Below, one piece after another: positions 27,200 to 35,964 of a stretch of DNA of 64,000 bases. Both the position numbers and the translations under genes were made by a program. Origin of the DNA: Pedobacter kyonggii. GTDB taxonomy: Bacteria > Bacteroidota > Bacteroidia > Sphingobacteriales > Sphingobacteriaceae. How positions within the stretch are numbered: the first letter of the stretch is position 1; every line of letters starts with the position of its first letter. Under the pieces are notes generated by a model that was not told where the DNA came from, did no database searches, and worked only from the letters and a program-made list of their open reading frames with translations. The stretch spans positions 186,001-250,000 of the forward strand of contig NZ_SIXF01000001.1 in assembly GCF_004310665.1 (NCBI RefSeq), read 5' to 3'.

Positions 27200-28525
27200 A
27201 TGCGTTTTCTTTTGGGAATTTTGTTACTCATGATTTTGACCGGAGCAAAGGCTCAAAACTTTACGGGTACCTGGGATTTTAAGTATCGTCCTTATCCTAC
27301 GGCTTTACCAATTAATATGCAATTGAATATTGGCAAAGCAACTGAAAAGATGCTTTATCCAGCCAACTTAAAAATTACATATGGTGATTTTATATTTAGT
27401 TATGAGCTCTTGCTTGTTAAAAAAAACAGTACCCAACTGGGCATTGGTCGAAATAAATACCCGATAATAGAAACCCCTTTCAAAATTAAACAGTGGATGC
27501 CCTATCTAAATGGCGTACTTACGCTGAGTAAATCCAAAACCAGACAAGCACAATTGAGTTTGCAACGGATGTGGATCGATAACTTTGGGCTTTTTATGCG
27601 GGGTTTAGATGAGGGCGATGAAATTTACGAAAGCTCAAAAGTAAATATGAGGAATCTTTTATATCGCGAAAAGATTACCTTAATAAAAACAAATTCAACG
27701 CCCTGGACAAATCCTCATATTCCCAGGATAGTGGCTCCTACCGAGAAGAATAATATTTATTACGGCATTTACGATCCAATTACCACAAAAGATAGCGTTG
27801 TTACCCTGGCCATACAGGATGAAGAGCTTATAGATGCAGACACCATAACACTGATTCAAAATGGCAGGATGATTTTAAACAAACATGCCATTGATGAGAA
27901 AAAATTTAGCCATGAGCTACATTTAGATACTGGAATGAATACGCTTGCACTTTTTGCGGATAATTATGGTCGCAAGCCGCCAAATACTGGAAATTTGATT
28001 GTTAAAACAAGCGAAAACATGTATAGTTTTGATTTTTCAAACCGCTCAAATGCTTTTGCAACTTTTCTAGTGGCTAAGTTTTACAGCACATATTCAAAAC
28101 CTACCTTATCAGATAATCAACCCATAGGCAATAAACCTGTAAAAATACAAAAGAAAAAAATTGCTCCAGAAAAACCCATCGACAGAAACACCGATGTTAT
28201 TGCAAATATGCAAGTTGAAAACAAGCAGATAGAACTTGAAATTTGGGACGGCCAGGTAGAAGATGGAGATAGTGTATCTTTAAAACTTAATAACGAATGG
28301 GTCCATCAAAAAATTGCAGTTAAAAAAACATCCAAACGGTTTTATCTAACATTGCAACCAGGCAAAAACACTTTATTGTTTCGAGCAGATAATTTAGGAA
28401 GTGTTCCACCAAATACAGCTGTGCTTTGCATTTACTATGGCGATAAAACACGGACAGTTTACCTGGATACCGATATGAAGAGAGATAATATTCTAAATAT
28501 AGAATTTAGACCTAAAACGAATTAA
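27200..28525 (+). CDS. Secreted protein with duplicated C-terminal domain
   Basis: 441 residues, signal peptide (LLGILLLMILTGAKAQ). The N-terminal part (20-170) has a lipocalin-like beginning FTGTWDFKYRP. Two copies of one beta-rich domain follow: about 199-285 (SVVTLAIQDEELIDADTITL, MNTLALFADNYGRKPPNTG) and about 341-437 (QIELEIWDGQVEDGDSVSL, KNTLLFRADNLGSVPPNTA). The copies share D-(G/x)D-T-x-L..N.L.L.ADN.G..PPNT, while the second has a clean YYGDKTRTVYL tail that the first lacks. No family named. Likely periplasmic or surface binding protein. Confidence 0.78.
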   Translation: MRFLLGILLLMILTGAKAQNFTGTWDFKYRPYPTALPINMQLNIGKATEKMLYPANLKITYGDFIFSYELLLVKKNSTQLGIGRNKYPIIETPFKIKQWMPYLNGVLTLSKSKTRQAQLSLQRMWIDNFGLFMRGLDEGDEIYESSKVNMRNLLYREKITLIKTNSTPWTNPHIPRIVAPTEKNNIYYGIYDPITTKDSVVTLAIQDEELIDADTITLIQNGRMILNKHAIDEKKFSHELHLDTGMNTLALFADNYGRKPPNTGNLIVKTSENMYSFDFSNRSNAFATFLVAKFYSTYSKPTLSDNQPIGNKPVKIQKKKIAPEKPIDRNTDVIANMQVENKQIELEIWDGQVEDGDSVSLKLNNEWVHQKIAVKKTSKRFYLTLQPGKNTLLFRADNLGSVPPNTAVLCIYYGDKTRTVYLDTDMKRDNILNIEFRPKTN

Positions 28526-28670
28526 ACAAATGTAAAAGCTTATTATTTAAAATTCATTTAGTCATAAACAATTAAAAATTTATCTTCGTTAAAGATTTGG
28601 GCATTAAGGCATTTTCAATATGCTTAAAATTGCACTTATTTTAACATTACAAAACGTAAATAGAACAAAA

Positions 28671-29864
28671 ATGATTATTGAACCTAGAATGAGGGGCTTT
28701 ATCTGTTTAACCGCACATCCTGATGGTTGCGCACAAAACGTAAAGAATCAAATTGAATATGTAAAATCTAAAGGAGCTATAGATGGTCCTAAAAAAGTAT
28801 TGGTAATTGGTGCATCAACCGGTTTCGGTTTAGCTTCGCGTATTGCTGCTGCTTATGGGTCTGACGCTTCTACAATTGGCGTATTTTTCGAAAAGGCACC
28901 TTCTGAAGGCAAAACTGCATCACCAGGCTGGTACAATAGTGCAGCTTTTGAGAAAGAAGCCCATGCTGCCGGTTTATATGCAAAAAGCATTAACGGCGAT
29001 GCTTTTTCTAAAGAAATTAAAGAAAAAACAATTGAATTGATCAAAGCTGATCTGGGCCAGGTTGATTTAATAATTTATAGCCTGGCATCGCCAGTGAGAA
29101 AACATCCTGATACGGAAGTGCTTCACCGCTCTACCTTAAAACCCATCGGTGGAACTTATACCAATAAAACCGTCGATTTCCATACCGGTAATGTGACCGA
29201 AATTTCTATCGAGCCCGCTACCGAAGAAGATATTGCCAATACCGTCGCTGTAATGGGTGGCGAAGATTGGGCAATGTGGATTGATGCTCTTAAAGCGGAA
29301 AACCTGCTTGCCGATGGTGCAACAACAGTAGCTTATTCATACATCGGCCCAGCATTAACCGAGCCGGTATACCGCAAAGGAACTATTGGAAGAGCTAAAG
29401 ATGATCTAGAAGCAACTGCGTTTAAAATCAGCGATAAATTGAAAGATATTGATGGCAAAGCTTATGTATCGGTTAATAAAGCATTGGTAACACAGGCAAG
29501 TTCTGCTATTCCGGTAATCCCGTTATATATTTCATTGTTGTACAAAGTAATGAAAGCTGAAGGTGTACATGAGGGTACAATTGAGCAGATCCAACGTTTA
29601 TATGCAGAACGCTTATATACCGGAAACTCTATTCCTGTTGATGAAAAAGGAAGAATCAGAATCGACGATTGGGAAATGCGTGAAGATATCCAGGCTAAAG
29701 TTGCAGAACTTTGGAAAGAAGCAACAACCGAAACTTTACCAGCAATAGGTGATTTACCAGGTTACAGATCTGATTTCTTAAGCTTATTCGGTTTCGAAAT
29801 TGATAAGGTTGATTATCAAAAAGATGCCCAGGAAGTGGTAGAAATTGAAGGTTTGGTAAACTAA
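28671..29864 (+). CDS. fabV: trans-2-enoyl-CoA/ACP reductase FabV
   Basis: FabV uses NADH to reduce enoyl-ACP or enoyl-CoA in fatty acid elongation and is largely resistant to triclosan. The start MIIEPRMRGFICLTAHP at 28671 gives 397 residues, the family length; an upstream start would add 17 unrelated residues. Seen: Rossmann motif GASTGFGLASR near 48, the family-specific tail in the Tyr-x8-Lys motif (Tyr234, Lys243 in VYRKGTIGRAK), and Asp-Trp residues MGGEDWAMWIDAL. A clear terminator follows. It has no adjacent fab gene. Confidence 0.96.
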   Translation: MIIEPRMRGFICLTAHPDGCAQNVKNQIEYVKSKGAIDGPKKVLVIGASTGFGLASRIAAAYGSDASTIGVFFEKAPSEGKTASPGWYNSAAFEKEAHAAGLYAKSINGDAFSKEIKEKTIELIKADLGQVDLIIYSLASPVRKHPDTEVLHRSTLKPIGGTYTNKTVDFHTGNVTEISIEPATEEDIANTVAVMGGEDWAMWIDALKAENLLADGATTVAYSYIGPALTEPVYRKGTIGRAKDDLEATAFKISDKLKDIDGKAYVSVNKALVTQASSAIPVIPLYISLLYKVMKAEGVHEGTIEQIQRLYAERLYTGNSIPVDEKGRIRIDDWEMREDIQAKVAELWKEATTETLPAIGDLPGYRSDFLSLFGFEIDKVDYQKDAQEVVEIEGLVN

Positions 29865-29918
29865 CTATTCAGATGCGTCACACTGGACTTGTTCCAGGGG
29901 TCTCAAACAATAAATTAT

Positions 29919-29948
29919 AAACGGCTGGCCCTTTAGCCAGCCGTTTTT
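29919..29948 (+). terminator. Terminator of fabV
   Basis: Ten-base stem AACGGCTGGC/GCCAGCCGTT with a 6-base loop, followed by a T-run, about 55 bases after fabV and 15 bases before the next gene. Confidence 0.9.
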
Positions 29949-29962
29949 ACATTCAAAGCCAT

Positions 29963-30502
29963 ATGAATTTCGATTTACAGCCTACATTAACAAACGATTT
30001 AATTATAGTAGTTCCCTTAAAAGAAGAAGATTTTGAAGTCCTTTTTGCAGTAGCTTCCGATCCTTTGGTTTGGGAGCAGCATCCGAACAAAGACCGATAT
30101 AAAAGAGAGGTTTTCGAAAATTTCTTTAAAGGTGCAATAGAATCGAAGGGTGCTTTTATCGTTTATGAAAAAGAAACCAATAAAGTAGTGGGCAGTTCCA
30201 GATACTACGAATTGGATGAAACAGAGCATTCTGTTGCTGTTGGCTACACTTTTATTGCCCGCGAGTTTTGGGGAAAGGGCCATAATAAGGCTTTAAAAAC
30301 TTTAATGTTTGATTATGCTTTTCAATTTGTAGATAAAGTAATCTTACATATCGGTGCTACTAATTTCCGTTCACAAAAAGCGATAGAAAAATTAGACGCC
30401 GTTAAAATCGCTGAATTAGAGGTAGCATATTACGGTGAACCCTTAAAATGGAATTTTGTTTATCAGGTGGATAAAGATAAGTGGGTTAATAAACTATCTT
30501 AA
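29963..30502 (+). CDS. GNAT family N-acetyltransferase
   Basis: 179 residues with the GNAT core: VVPLKEEDFEVLFAVASDPLVWEQHP near the start as in RimJ/RimL-like members, GAFIVYEKETNKVVGSSRYYEL, VGYTFIAREFWGKGHNKALKTLM (acetyl-CoA-binding loop) and HIGATNFRSQKAIEKLDAVKIAEL (substrate-side element). It may acetylate a small amine or a protein N-terminus; the substrate is unknown. It starts just after the fabV terminator and has no other partner. Confidence 0.9.
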   Translation: MNFDLQPTLTNDLIIVVPLKEEDFEVLFAVASDPLVWEQHPNKDRYKREVFENFFKGAIESKGAFIVYEKETNKVVGSSRYYELDETEHSVAVGYTFIAREFWGKGHNKALKTLMFDYAFQFVDKVILHIGATNFRSQKAIEKLDAVKIAELEVAYYGEPLKWNFVYQVDKDKWVNKLS

Positions 30503-30644
30503 AGCTTTAACCACTGATTTTTACAGAAAGAGTCTGCCACCGAAACCACGGAAAAGGTATAAGCATTCAATCGTCCTCGTTTGTAACGAGGATGACCGAG
30601 ATTTGCATTTGTTATGCATAAGCAGCTAATTAATAGCAGGTTTT

Positions 30645-30830
30645 AACCACAGATTTTCACAGATCAACACAGATACTATATCCTCCTGATCTGTGCTCAT
30701 CCACTTCATCTGTGGTAAAAAGAAAAAACTAGTGGCGGCAAAGACACTTAAATTAGAAAAAAATTAATTCCGTGTAAATCTGTGTTTCCATGGCAAACAC
30801 ATTTATAATCATCTGTGGTTCGCATCCAAA
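30645..30830. repeat. ACCACAGATT/ATCTGTGGT decayed repeat
   Basis: AACCACAGATTTTCACAGATC, ATCTGTGGT, then CCGTGTAAATCTGTG and ATCTGTGGTTCG give both orientations of one word, so the region can fold on itself. A similar word set (ACCACAAAG...CTTTGTG) is at 57366-57455. It is non-coding. Confidence 0.5.
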
Positions 30831-30859
30831 TGACAAGAGCATAACCGAATAAAATCGTG

Positions 30860-30885
30860 TTTATGCTTTAGTATTGTTATCTTTG
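30860..30885 (+). promoter_or_regulatory. Candidate promoter for the cold-shock gene
   Basis: TATCTTTG at 30878-30885 matches the TAnnTTTG box at -7 used by the Bacteroidota primary sigma factor; the -33 box is weak (TTTATG at 30860). It lies about 50 bases before the ATG, leaving a plausible leader of AT-rich sequence. Confidence 0.4.
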
Positions 30886-30936
30886 TATAATTCTCCATTC
30901 CACTCACCTTTCAAAACAAAAACAATTAAATAAAAT

Positions 30937-31389
30937 ATGGCTAAATCTCAGGCAACATACAGTAAAAAAGAGAACGAAAAAAAACGATTAAAAAAACAAA
31001 AAGACAAACAAGAGAAAAAAGAAGAGCGTCAGGCTAATGCAAAAAAAGGTTTAGCGCTTGAAGATATGATGGCTTATGTTGATGAAAACGGAAACATCTC
31101 TTCTACTCCACCAGATCCGAAGAAAAAGAAAGTAATTAATACAGAAGATATTCAGATCGGTATTTCAAGACAAGAGGACATCATTGATGAAAATCCTGTT
31201 AAAAAAGGAACAGTTACTTTCTTTAACGACAGTAAAGGTTACGGTTTTATTAAAAACACTGAAACACAAGACAGTATTTTTGTTCACGCAAACGGTTTAA
31301 TCACCCAGATTAAAGAAGGTGATAAAGTTACGTTCGAAGTAGAAATGGGTCAAAAAGGGCCAACTGCTGTTAAAGTATCAAAGGTTTAA
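30937..31389 (+). CDS. Cold-shock domain protein with charged N-terminal extension
   Basis: 150 residues. The C-terminal 65 residues are a cold-shock domain (KKGTVTFFNDSKGYGFI RNP1, DSIFVHANGL RNP2), which binds single-stranded nucleic acid. The first 85 residues are unusual: a Lys/Glu-rich helical stretch (about 8-37) and a short linker with DDP..KKKKVIN. So it is longer than a stand-alone CspA-type protein of about 70. A TATCTTTG box precedes it, and a perfect hairpin TTTTGCAATT/AATTGCAAAA follows at 31408-31430. Confidence 0.9.
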   Translation: MAKSQATYSKKENEKKRLKKQKDKQEKKEERQANAKKGLALEDMMAYVDENGNISSTPPDPKKKKVINTEDIQIGISRQEDIIDENPVKKGTVTFFNDSKGYGFIKNTETQDSIFVHANGLITQIKEGDKVTFEVEMGQKGPTAVKVSKV

Positions 31390-31407
31390 CAACCACAATT
31401 CAATTCT

Positions 31408-31430
31408 TTTTGCAATTCCTAATTGCAAAA
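31408..31430 (+). promoter_or_regulatory. 3' hairpin after cold-shock gene
   Basis: Perfect 10-base stem TTTTGCAATT/AATTGCAAAA with a 3-base loop, 19 bases after the stop. No T-run follows, so it may stabilise the mRNA end rather than terminate. Confidence 0.4.
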
Positions 31431-31578
31431 CATGATTAAAATTCTGCAGAAAACTCTGCTGCGCTAGGTTTTATAACCATTTATAATTCCGTCTATTTAA
31501 GCATAAAACCTTGCGCATAATTTTACTCTCATTCTATTTATTTTAGAAAATCAGGTTTCAATGCACATTGGCCAATTC

Positions 31579-31650
31579 GGTCCCGCCGTCGCTATTAGTC
31601 CTCATTTCGCTGCACTTTCATTCCGGGCTATCCGCTTTGTCGGGTTTAGG
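31579..31650. repeat. AGTCCCGC...TCGGGTTT element, copy C
   Basis: Begins GGTCCCGCCGTCGC and ends TGTCGGGTTTAGG, the same end motifs as copies A and B. Between them are TTAGTCC and ATTTCGCTGCACTTTC words. No coding signal. Confidence 0.5.
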
Positions 31651-31817
31651 TGGCTAGAACAATAGCTTTTTTTAATGGATAAATACCTGAATGAATATTT
31701 CATGATAAAAGAACAATATTTTTCAGGTTAAAAATTATTGCAGTCGCAATTGCTAACGTTTGATAGATTTTTTCGATAGTAGCATAATCCTTTGTTAATA
31801 AACCCGATAACAACGGT

Positions 31818-31844
31818 AGCCCCCGATTTTTCTTCGGGCTAAAA
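31818..31844. repeat. AGCCC/GGGCT hairpin
   Basis: AGCCCCCGATTTTTCTTCGGGCT: a small GC-rich hairpin (CCCGA/TCGGG arms) in an AT-rich gap, related in style to the AGTCCCGC elements. Confidence 0.35.
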
Positions 31845-31972
31845 TGTATAGCGGGACAGGTTTAGTGCTGAAATACTGATGCTCATTTCCAAAAAAATAA
31901 AAAAAATGATAATCTCGGTGTGGAATTTGTGCACGGTTTACATCATTACAGTACACACAAAGAAAATAAATT

Positions 31973-32659
31973 ATGAAAAAGTTAATAGCACTTGCACTGG
32001 TTGCATTTTTAGGATTATCATCAGCGATGGCTCAACAAGTAGATTTACGTAGAAAAATTAACGTTAGCGGAACCGCAGAAACAGAAGTAACACCAGATAT
32101 TATTTATATCGGCATTTCGCTTAAAGAATATTTGAACGGAAAGAAAAAAGTAGACATTACCGAGTTAGAGAAACAATTATTTGCAGCGGTACAAAAAGCG
32201 GGCATTGCAAAAGAAAATTTAACCATCAACAACTTAAGTAGCTGGAACTATGCTACAGAAAAAAAGAAAAACCCCGATTTCTTAGCCAGCAAACAATACC
32301 GCTTAAAAGTTAGCGATCTGAACAAGTTTAATGCAATATTAGAGTCGATAGATGCCAAAGGAATCGCTAATACGAATATTGAAAGCTACGATTACTCTAA
32401 AATTGAAACCATAAAAAAAGAGCTTAAAATTAAAGCTTTATTGGCAGCAAAAGAGAAAGCAGCTTACATGGTTGAGGCTTTAGGCGATAAATTAGGTGGT
32501 GTAATTGAGATACAAGATGGTGGAGACAATGTAATACAACCTGTTTACAGAAATTATGCGATAAAAGCAGAAATGGCTGATGCCGCTGGCGCTCCAGAAA
32601 TCGATTTCAAAAAAATTAAACTGAATTTCACAGTAAATGCCATTTTCGAGATCAAATAA
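31973..32659 (+). CDS. SIMPL domain-containing (DUF541) exported protein
   Basis: 228 residues, signal peptide (LIALALVAFLGLSSAMAQ). The SIMPL/DUF541 domain spans the rest: INVSGTAETEVTPDIIYIGISL at the start, AAVQKAGI, VSDLNKFNAILESIDAKGI, KALLAAKEKAAYMVEALGDKLGGVIEI and a final FTVNAIFEIK strand. Bacterial homologs are periplasmic proteins of unclear role (oxidative-stress or envelope-related). It has a strong terminator 32 bases after the stop. Confidence 0.92.
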   Translation: MKKLIALALVAFLGLSSAMAQQVDLRRKINVSGTAETEVTPDIIYIGISLKEYLNGKKKVDITELEKQLFAAVQKAGIAKENLTINNLSSWNYATEKKKNPDFLASKQYRLKVSDLNKFNAILESIDAKGIANTNIESYDYSKIETIKKELKIKALLAAKEKAAYMVEALGDKLGGVIEIQDGGDNVIQPVYRNYAIKAEMADAAGAPEIDFKKIKLNFTVNAIFEIK

Positions 32660-32690
32660 GATTTTTAACAGTTAAATCAATGCATTTTAA

Positions 32691-32720
32691 AACCTACCAG
32701 AACATTTTGGTAGGTTTTTT
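32691..32720 (+). terminator. Terminator of the SIMPL gene
   Basis: AACCTACCA/TGGTAGGTT stem followed by a T-run of six. Confidence 0.9.
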
Positions 32721-32756
32721 GTTACGTAGAGGTCGAACACTAAAAAATTAGATATT

Positions 32757-33071
32757 ATGAAAAAATTCATCTACACGTTAGCCTTGGTTTTCTCTCTAGG
32801 CATTAGTTTTAATTCAGCTCAGGCAGCTGATAAACCTGCGAAACACCCAACAGAATTAACTGCAGAACAAGCAGTAAAACTGGAAAGAATTAAAACCCGT
32901 GTTGAAGAGATCAGAGACATGGACAAATCGAACTTAACAAGAGCAGAACGTAAAGCTTTACGTAGCGAGTTAAGAGAATTAAAAGGTCAGGCCCGCGCAG
33001 TTTCTGGAGGTGTTTACCTTTCAGTTGGTGCAATCATTATCATCATTTTATTGTTGATCTTGATTTTATAA
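32757..33071 (+). CDS. Small exported protein with C-terminal membrane tail
   Basis: 104 residues: signal peptide (YTLALVFSLGISFNSAQA), a strongly charged helix rich in Lys, Arg and Glu (VKLERIKTRVEEIRDMDKSN then RAERKALRSELRELKG), then a hydrophobic run of 17 (VGAIIIIILLLILIL) at the very end. That is a signal peptide plus a C-terminal anchor, with the charged helix outside the cytoplasm. Not assigned to a family. It lies between two terminators, so it is monocistronic. Confidence 0.75.
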   Translation: MKKFIYTLALVFSLGISFNSAQAADKPAKHPTELTAEQAVKLERIKTRVEEIRDMDKSNLTRAERKALRSELRELKGQARAVSGGVYLSVGAIIIIILLLILIL

Positions 33072-33108
33072 TCAATACAGCATTACATCTATCTATATAA
33101 AAAACAAA

Positions 33109-33137
33109 AAGCTTTGCATTGCTGCAAAGCTTTTTTT
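33109..33137. terminator. Bidirectional terminator (small protein / serS)
   Basis: AGCTTTGCA/TGCAAAGCT stem with a 4-base loop; T-run of seven follows on the plus strand and an A/T-rich run on the minus. It lies between the 3' ends of the convergent genes. Confidence 0.85.
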
Positions 33138-33178
33138 ATGCCCTCACCCTTTTAACAGTTACTATAATAGGGTGAGGT

Positions 33179-34450
33179 TTAATCAATAATATCAAAACCG
33201 GTATACTTCACTAAAGCCTCCGGAATTTTAATTCCGTCTTCAGTTTGGTAGTTTTCCAAAATAGATGCCACAATACGTGGTAATGCCAATGCGCTTCCGT
33301 TTAATGAGTGAGCCAGTTGTGCCTTACCTTCTTTTCCTTTAAAGCGTAATTTCAAACGGTTACTCTGATACGTTTCAAAATTTGAAACAGAAGAAACTTC
33401 TAACCAACGCTCTTGCGCAGCACTCCACACCTCCATGTCATAAGTCATGGCAGAAGTAAAGCCCATATCGCCACCGCATAAACGCAATACGCGGTAATGT
33501 AATCCCAGCTCCTTCAATAAAGATTGAACGTATTGGCTCATATCTTCTAAGGTTTCGTAAGATTTATCAGGATGGGTAATCTGCACTACTTCAACCTTAT
33601 CAAACTGGTGTAAACGGTTTAAACCACGTACGTGCGCTCCGTAAGAACCTGCTTCTCTACGGAAGCAAGGCGTATAAGCGGTATTTTTAATCGGAAGATC
33701 TTCTTCCTTAACAATTACATCACGGTATAAATTGGTTACCGGAACTTCGGCTGTTGGAATTAAATATAAATCATCAACAGTTGAATGATACATCTGTCCT
33801 TCTTTATCGGGTAACTGTCCGGTGCCAAAACCCGAGGCCGAATTAACCAAATGAGGTACCTGCATTTCTTTATAACCTGCTTCAGTAGCATGATCTAAAA
33901 AGAAATTAATCAAGGCACGTTGTAACTTTGCGCCTTTTCCTTTATATACCGGAAAACCAGCACCGGTAATTTTTACACCCAGTTCGAAATCGATAATATC
34001 ATATTTCGCAGCCAATTCCCAGTGCGGCAAAGCCTTGTTAGGTAATTTAGCAGGCTCGCCATGCGTTAGAACAACCTCGTTTTCTTCTGCCGTAGATCCT
34101 TGCTTTACCAAATGGTAAGGTAGATTTGGCAACTGAACAATTAAATTGTGTTGAGCTGCTTCCAGCTCATTTAATTTATCGCTCAGGTTTTTGATATTTT
34201 CCTTATGAGAAGCCGTTTGTGCTTTAATCTCCTCGGCTTCTTCTTTTTTGCCAGTACGCATTAAATCGCCAATTTGTTTGGCAGCTGCATTCGCCTCAGC
34301 AGAAATACTATCCAAGGAAGTTTGTGTAGAACGGCGGTCCTCATCAATTTTAATGATTTCATCTACCAGTTCTGGCTGTTTAAAATTACGGATACTTAAA
34401 CGTTCTAAAACTTTCTCTCTATTTTCGCGGATATAGTTAACTTGCAGCAT
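33179..34450 (-). CDS. serS: Seryl-tRNA synthetase
   Basis: Charges tRNA-Ser with serine in the cytoplasm. 423 residues: the N-terminal coiled-coil arm (about 25-105, with KKEEAEEIKAQTASHKENI), class II motif 2 in CFRREAGSYGAHVRGLNR and FDKVEVVQ, and motif 3 in LNGSALALPRIVASILE. The start is the family start MLQVNYIRENREKVLERL. It is convergent with the small-protein gene and divergent from rsmI. Confidence 0.97.
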   Translation of the reverse strand: MLQVNYIRENREKVLERLSIRNFKQPELVDEIIKIDEDRRSTQTSLDSISAEANAAAKQIGDLMRTGKKEEAEEIKAQTASHKENIKNLSDKLNELEAAQHNLIVQLPNLPYHLVKQGSTAEENEVVLTHGEPAKLPNKALPHWELAAKYDIIDFELGVKITGAGFPVYKGKGAKLQRALINFFLDHATEAGYKEMQVPHLVNSASGFGTGQLPDKEGQMYHSTVDDLYLIPTAEVPVTNLYRDVIVKEEDLPIKNTAYTPCFRREAGSYGAHVRGLNRLHQFDKVEVVQITHPDKSYETLEDMSQYVQSLLKELGLHYRVLRLCGGDMGFTSAMTYDMEVWSAAQERWLEVSSVSNFETYQSNRLKLRFKGKEGKAQLAHSLNGSALALPRIVASILENYQTEDGIKIPEALVKYTGFDIID

Positions 34451-34548
34451 TATTTAATTTTTTAAGCAAAGATAGCAAGAGTTTGGAGTTTGGGGTAAGG
34501 AGTTTGGAAAAAACTGTAAACCGTTAACTGTAAACTGCAAACCGAAAT

Positions 34549-35262
34549 ATGGATGGCAAACTATTTCTCGTACCAACGCCCATAGGCAATTTGGAGGATA
34601 TGACCTTTAGGGCGATCCGTATATTAAAAGAATGTGATTTAATCCTCGCGGAAGATACCCGTACCAGTGCCCCGATGCTTAAACACTTTGGCATCGATAA
34701 AAGGGTTTTTTCACACCACCAGCATAATGAGCATAAGGCCACTTCCGAAATCATCAAGTTTTTAAATGAAGGGCAAAAAATTGCCTTAATTTCTGATGCG
34801 GGAACACCTGCCATTTCCGATCCTGGTTTTTTCCTGGTACGCGAAGCCATTAAAAACGATATTGCAGTAGAGTGCCTGCCTGGCGCAACGGCTTTTGTGC
34901 CTGCTTTGGTTAACTCAGGCTTACCTGCTGATGCATTCTGTTTCGAAGGTTTTTTACCGGTTAAAAAAGGCAGACAAACAAAGTTCAAAAAATTGGCGGA
35001 AGAAGACCGCACCATTATACTTTATGAAAGTCCACACCGTTTATTAAAAACTTTAGAGGAATTTGCACAGTATCTGGGTGCCGATAGGCAGGCATCGGTA
35101 AGTAGAGAACTAACCAAGATGTTCGAAGAAACGGTTCGTGGAACTTTAGTGGAAATAAAATCACATTTTGAAAACAATACTTTAAAAGGAGAATTTGTAA
35201 TTTGCATAGCGGGGAAACCCAACATTAAAAGCAAAAACAAATATGAAGATGCTGAAGAGTAG
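34549..35262 (+). CDS. rsmI: 16S rRNA (cytidine1402-2'-O)-methyltransferase RsmI
   Basis: 237 residues. Tetrapyrrole-methylase fold: LFLVPTPIGNLEDMTFRAIRIL at the start, CDLILAEDTRTS, ALISDAGTPAISDPG (SAM-binding loop), CLPGATAFVPALVNSGLPAD, then FEGFLPVKKGRQ and LYESPHRLLKTL. It methylates C1402 of 16S rRNA with RsmH. It begins 98 bases from the divergent serS and is followed by a PH/SHOCT gene 38 bases later. Confidence 0.97.
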   Translation: MDGKLFLVPTPIGNLEDMTFRAIRILKECDLILAEDTRTSAPMLKHFGIDKRVFSHHQHNEHKATSEIIKFLNEGQKIALISDAGTPAISDPGFFLVREAIKNDIAVECLPGATAFVPALVNSGLPADAFCFEGFLPVKKGRQTKFKKLAEEDRTIILYESPHRLLKTLEEFAQYLGADRQASVSRELTKMFEETVRGTLVEIKSHFENNTLKGEFVICIAGKPNIKSKNKYEDAEE

Positions 35263-35300
35263 CATCAAAAACGTACCCAACGCAACAATTTAAAAATATT

Positions 35301-35954
35301 ATGATTAGTATAGATAGATTTCTGAGTGACGAGCAAGACCCAAAAGCGGTTGAAAAAGTTATTGGAAAATTAAACGACCTTTTAACAGCAGGCGAAGAAC
35401 TTTTATATTTAGCCGTACAGAAAAAACCAGCGGTAAACTTGTTGCCGGATAGCATCGCGATTTCGAACAAGCGTATTTTTTATTGCGAGCCAGGTAATTT
35501 AGGCTTAACCATGAACTTTAAAGATATTTCCTGGAAAAGCATTAAAGAGGTTTCGTTTAAGGAAGAATTTTTTGGTTCTAAATTTATCTGTGTACCACAA
35601 CATGGCGAAAACATCGTAACCGAATTTATTCCGAAAGTACAGGCGCGTAAATTGCATCAGGCTGCAAACCAGCAACTGGATGAGTATAAGGAAATGCTCC
35701 GTCAGCAAAAACTGGAAGAAAACCGTGCAACGGCCTCTCCCATCAATTTAAATGCTCAGCCTCTTGCCGAAATCCCTGCTTACGAACCAGCTCCTGAGCC
35801 AGTACAACCCGTTATTCAGATCGCTGAAGTTGTAGAAGAGCCAGAAGACGAAACTACATTAAAATTACGCAAGCTTAAAACTTTGTATGATAAACACCTG
35901 ATTACTCAGGAAGAATACGAAGCTAAAAAAGCAAATATTTTAGATAGTTTGTAA
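35301..35954 (+). CDS. PH-like plus SHOCT domain protein
   Basis: 217 residues, no signal peptide. N-terminal part (about 15-110) is bacterial-PH-like (EELLYLAVQKKP, IAISNKRIFYCEPGNLGL, WKSIKEVSFKEEFFGSKF). A Pro/Ala/Glu-rich linker (about 140-180) joins a C-terminal SHOCT domain, LRKLKTLYDKHLITQEEYEAKKANIL, as found in many small regulatory or membrane-associated proteins. It may bind lipid or protein surfaces. Lies between rsmI and lnt on the same strand. Confidence 0.85.
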   Translation: MISIDRFLSDEQDPKAVEKVIGKLNDLLTAGEELLYLAVQKKPAVNLLPDSIAISNKRIFYCEPGNLGLTMNFKDISWKSIKEVSFKEEFFGSKFICVPQHGENIVTEFIPKVQARKLHQAANQQLDEYKEMLRQQKLEENRATASPINLNAQPLAEIPAYEPAPEPVQPVIQIAEVVEEPEDETTLKLRKLKTLYDKHLITQEEYEAKKANILDSL

Positions 35955-35964
35955 GTAAACCCCT

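Larger units (their letters stand above)
30503..30936. other. Gene-free stretch with repeats and csp promoter
   Basis: It contains a GTCCTCGTTTGTAACGAGGATGAC hairpin at 30573-30596, decayed ACCACAGATTTTCACAGATC-type repeats around 30645-30720 and 30770-30830, and a TATCTTTG promoter box at 30878-30885 for the downstream gene. No gene is seen. Confidence 0.65.
31390..31972. other. Gene-free stretch with repeats
   Basis: 583 bases without a convincing gene. Contains the csp 3' hairpin, the AGTCCCGC element copy C (31579-31650) and an AGCCCCCGA...TCGGGCT hairpin at 31818-31844. The last 100 bases are AT-rich and probably the leader of the next gene. Confidence 0.65.
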
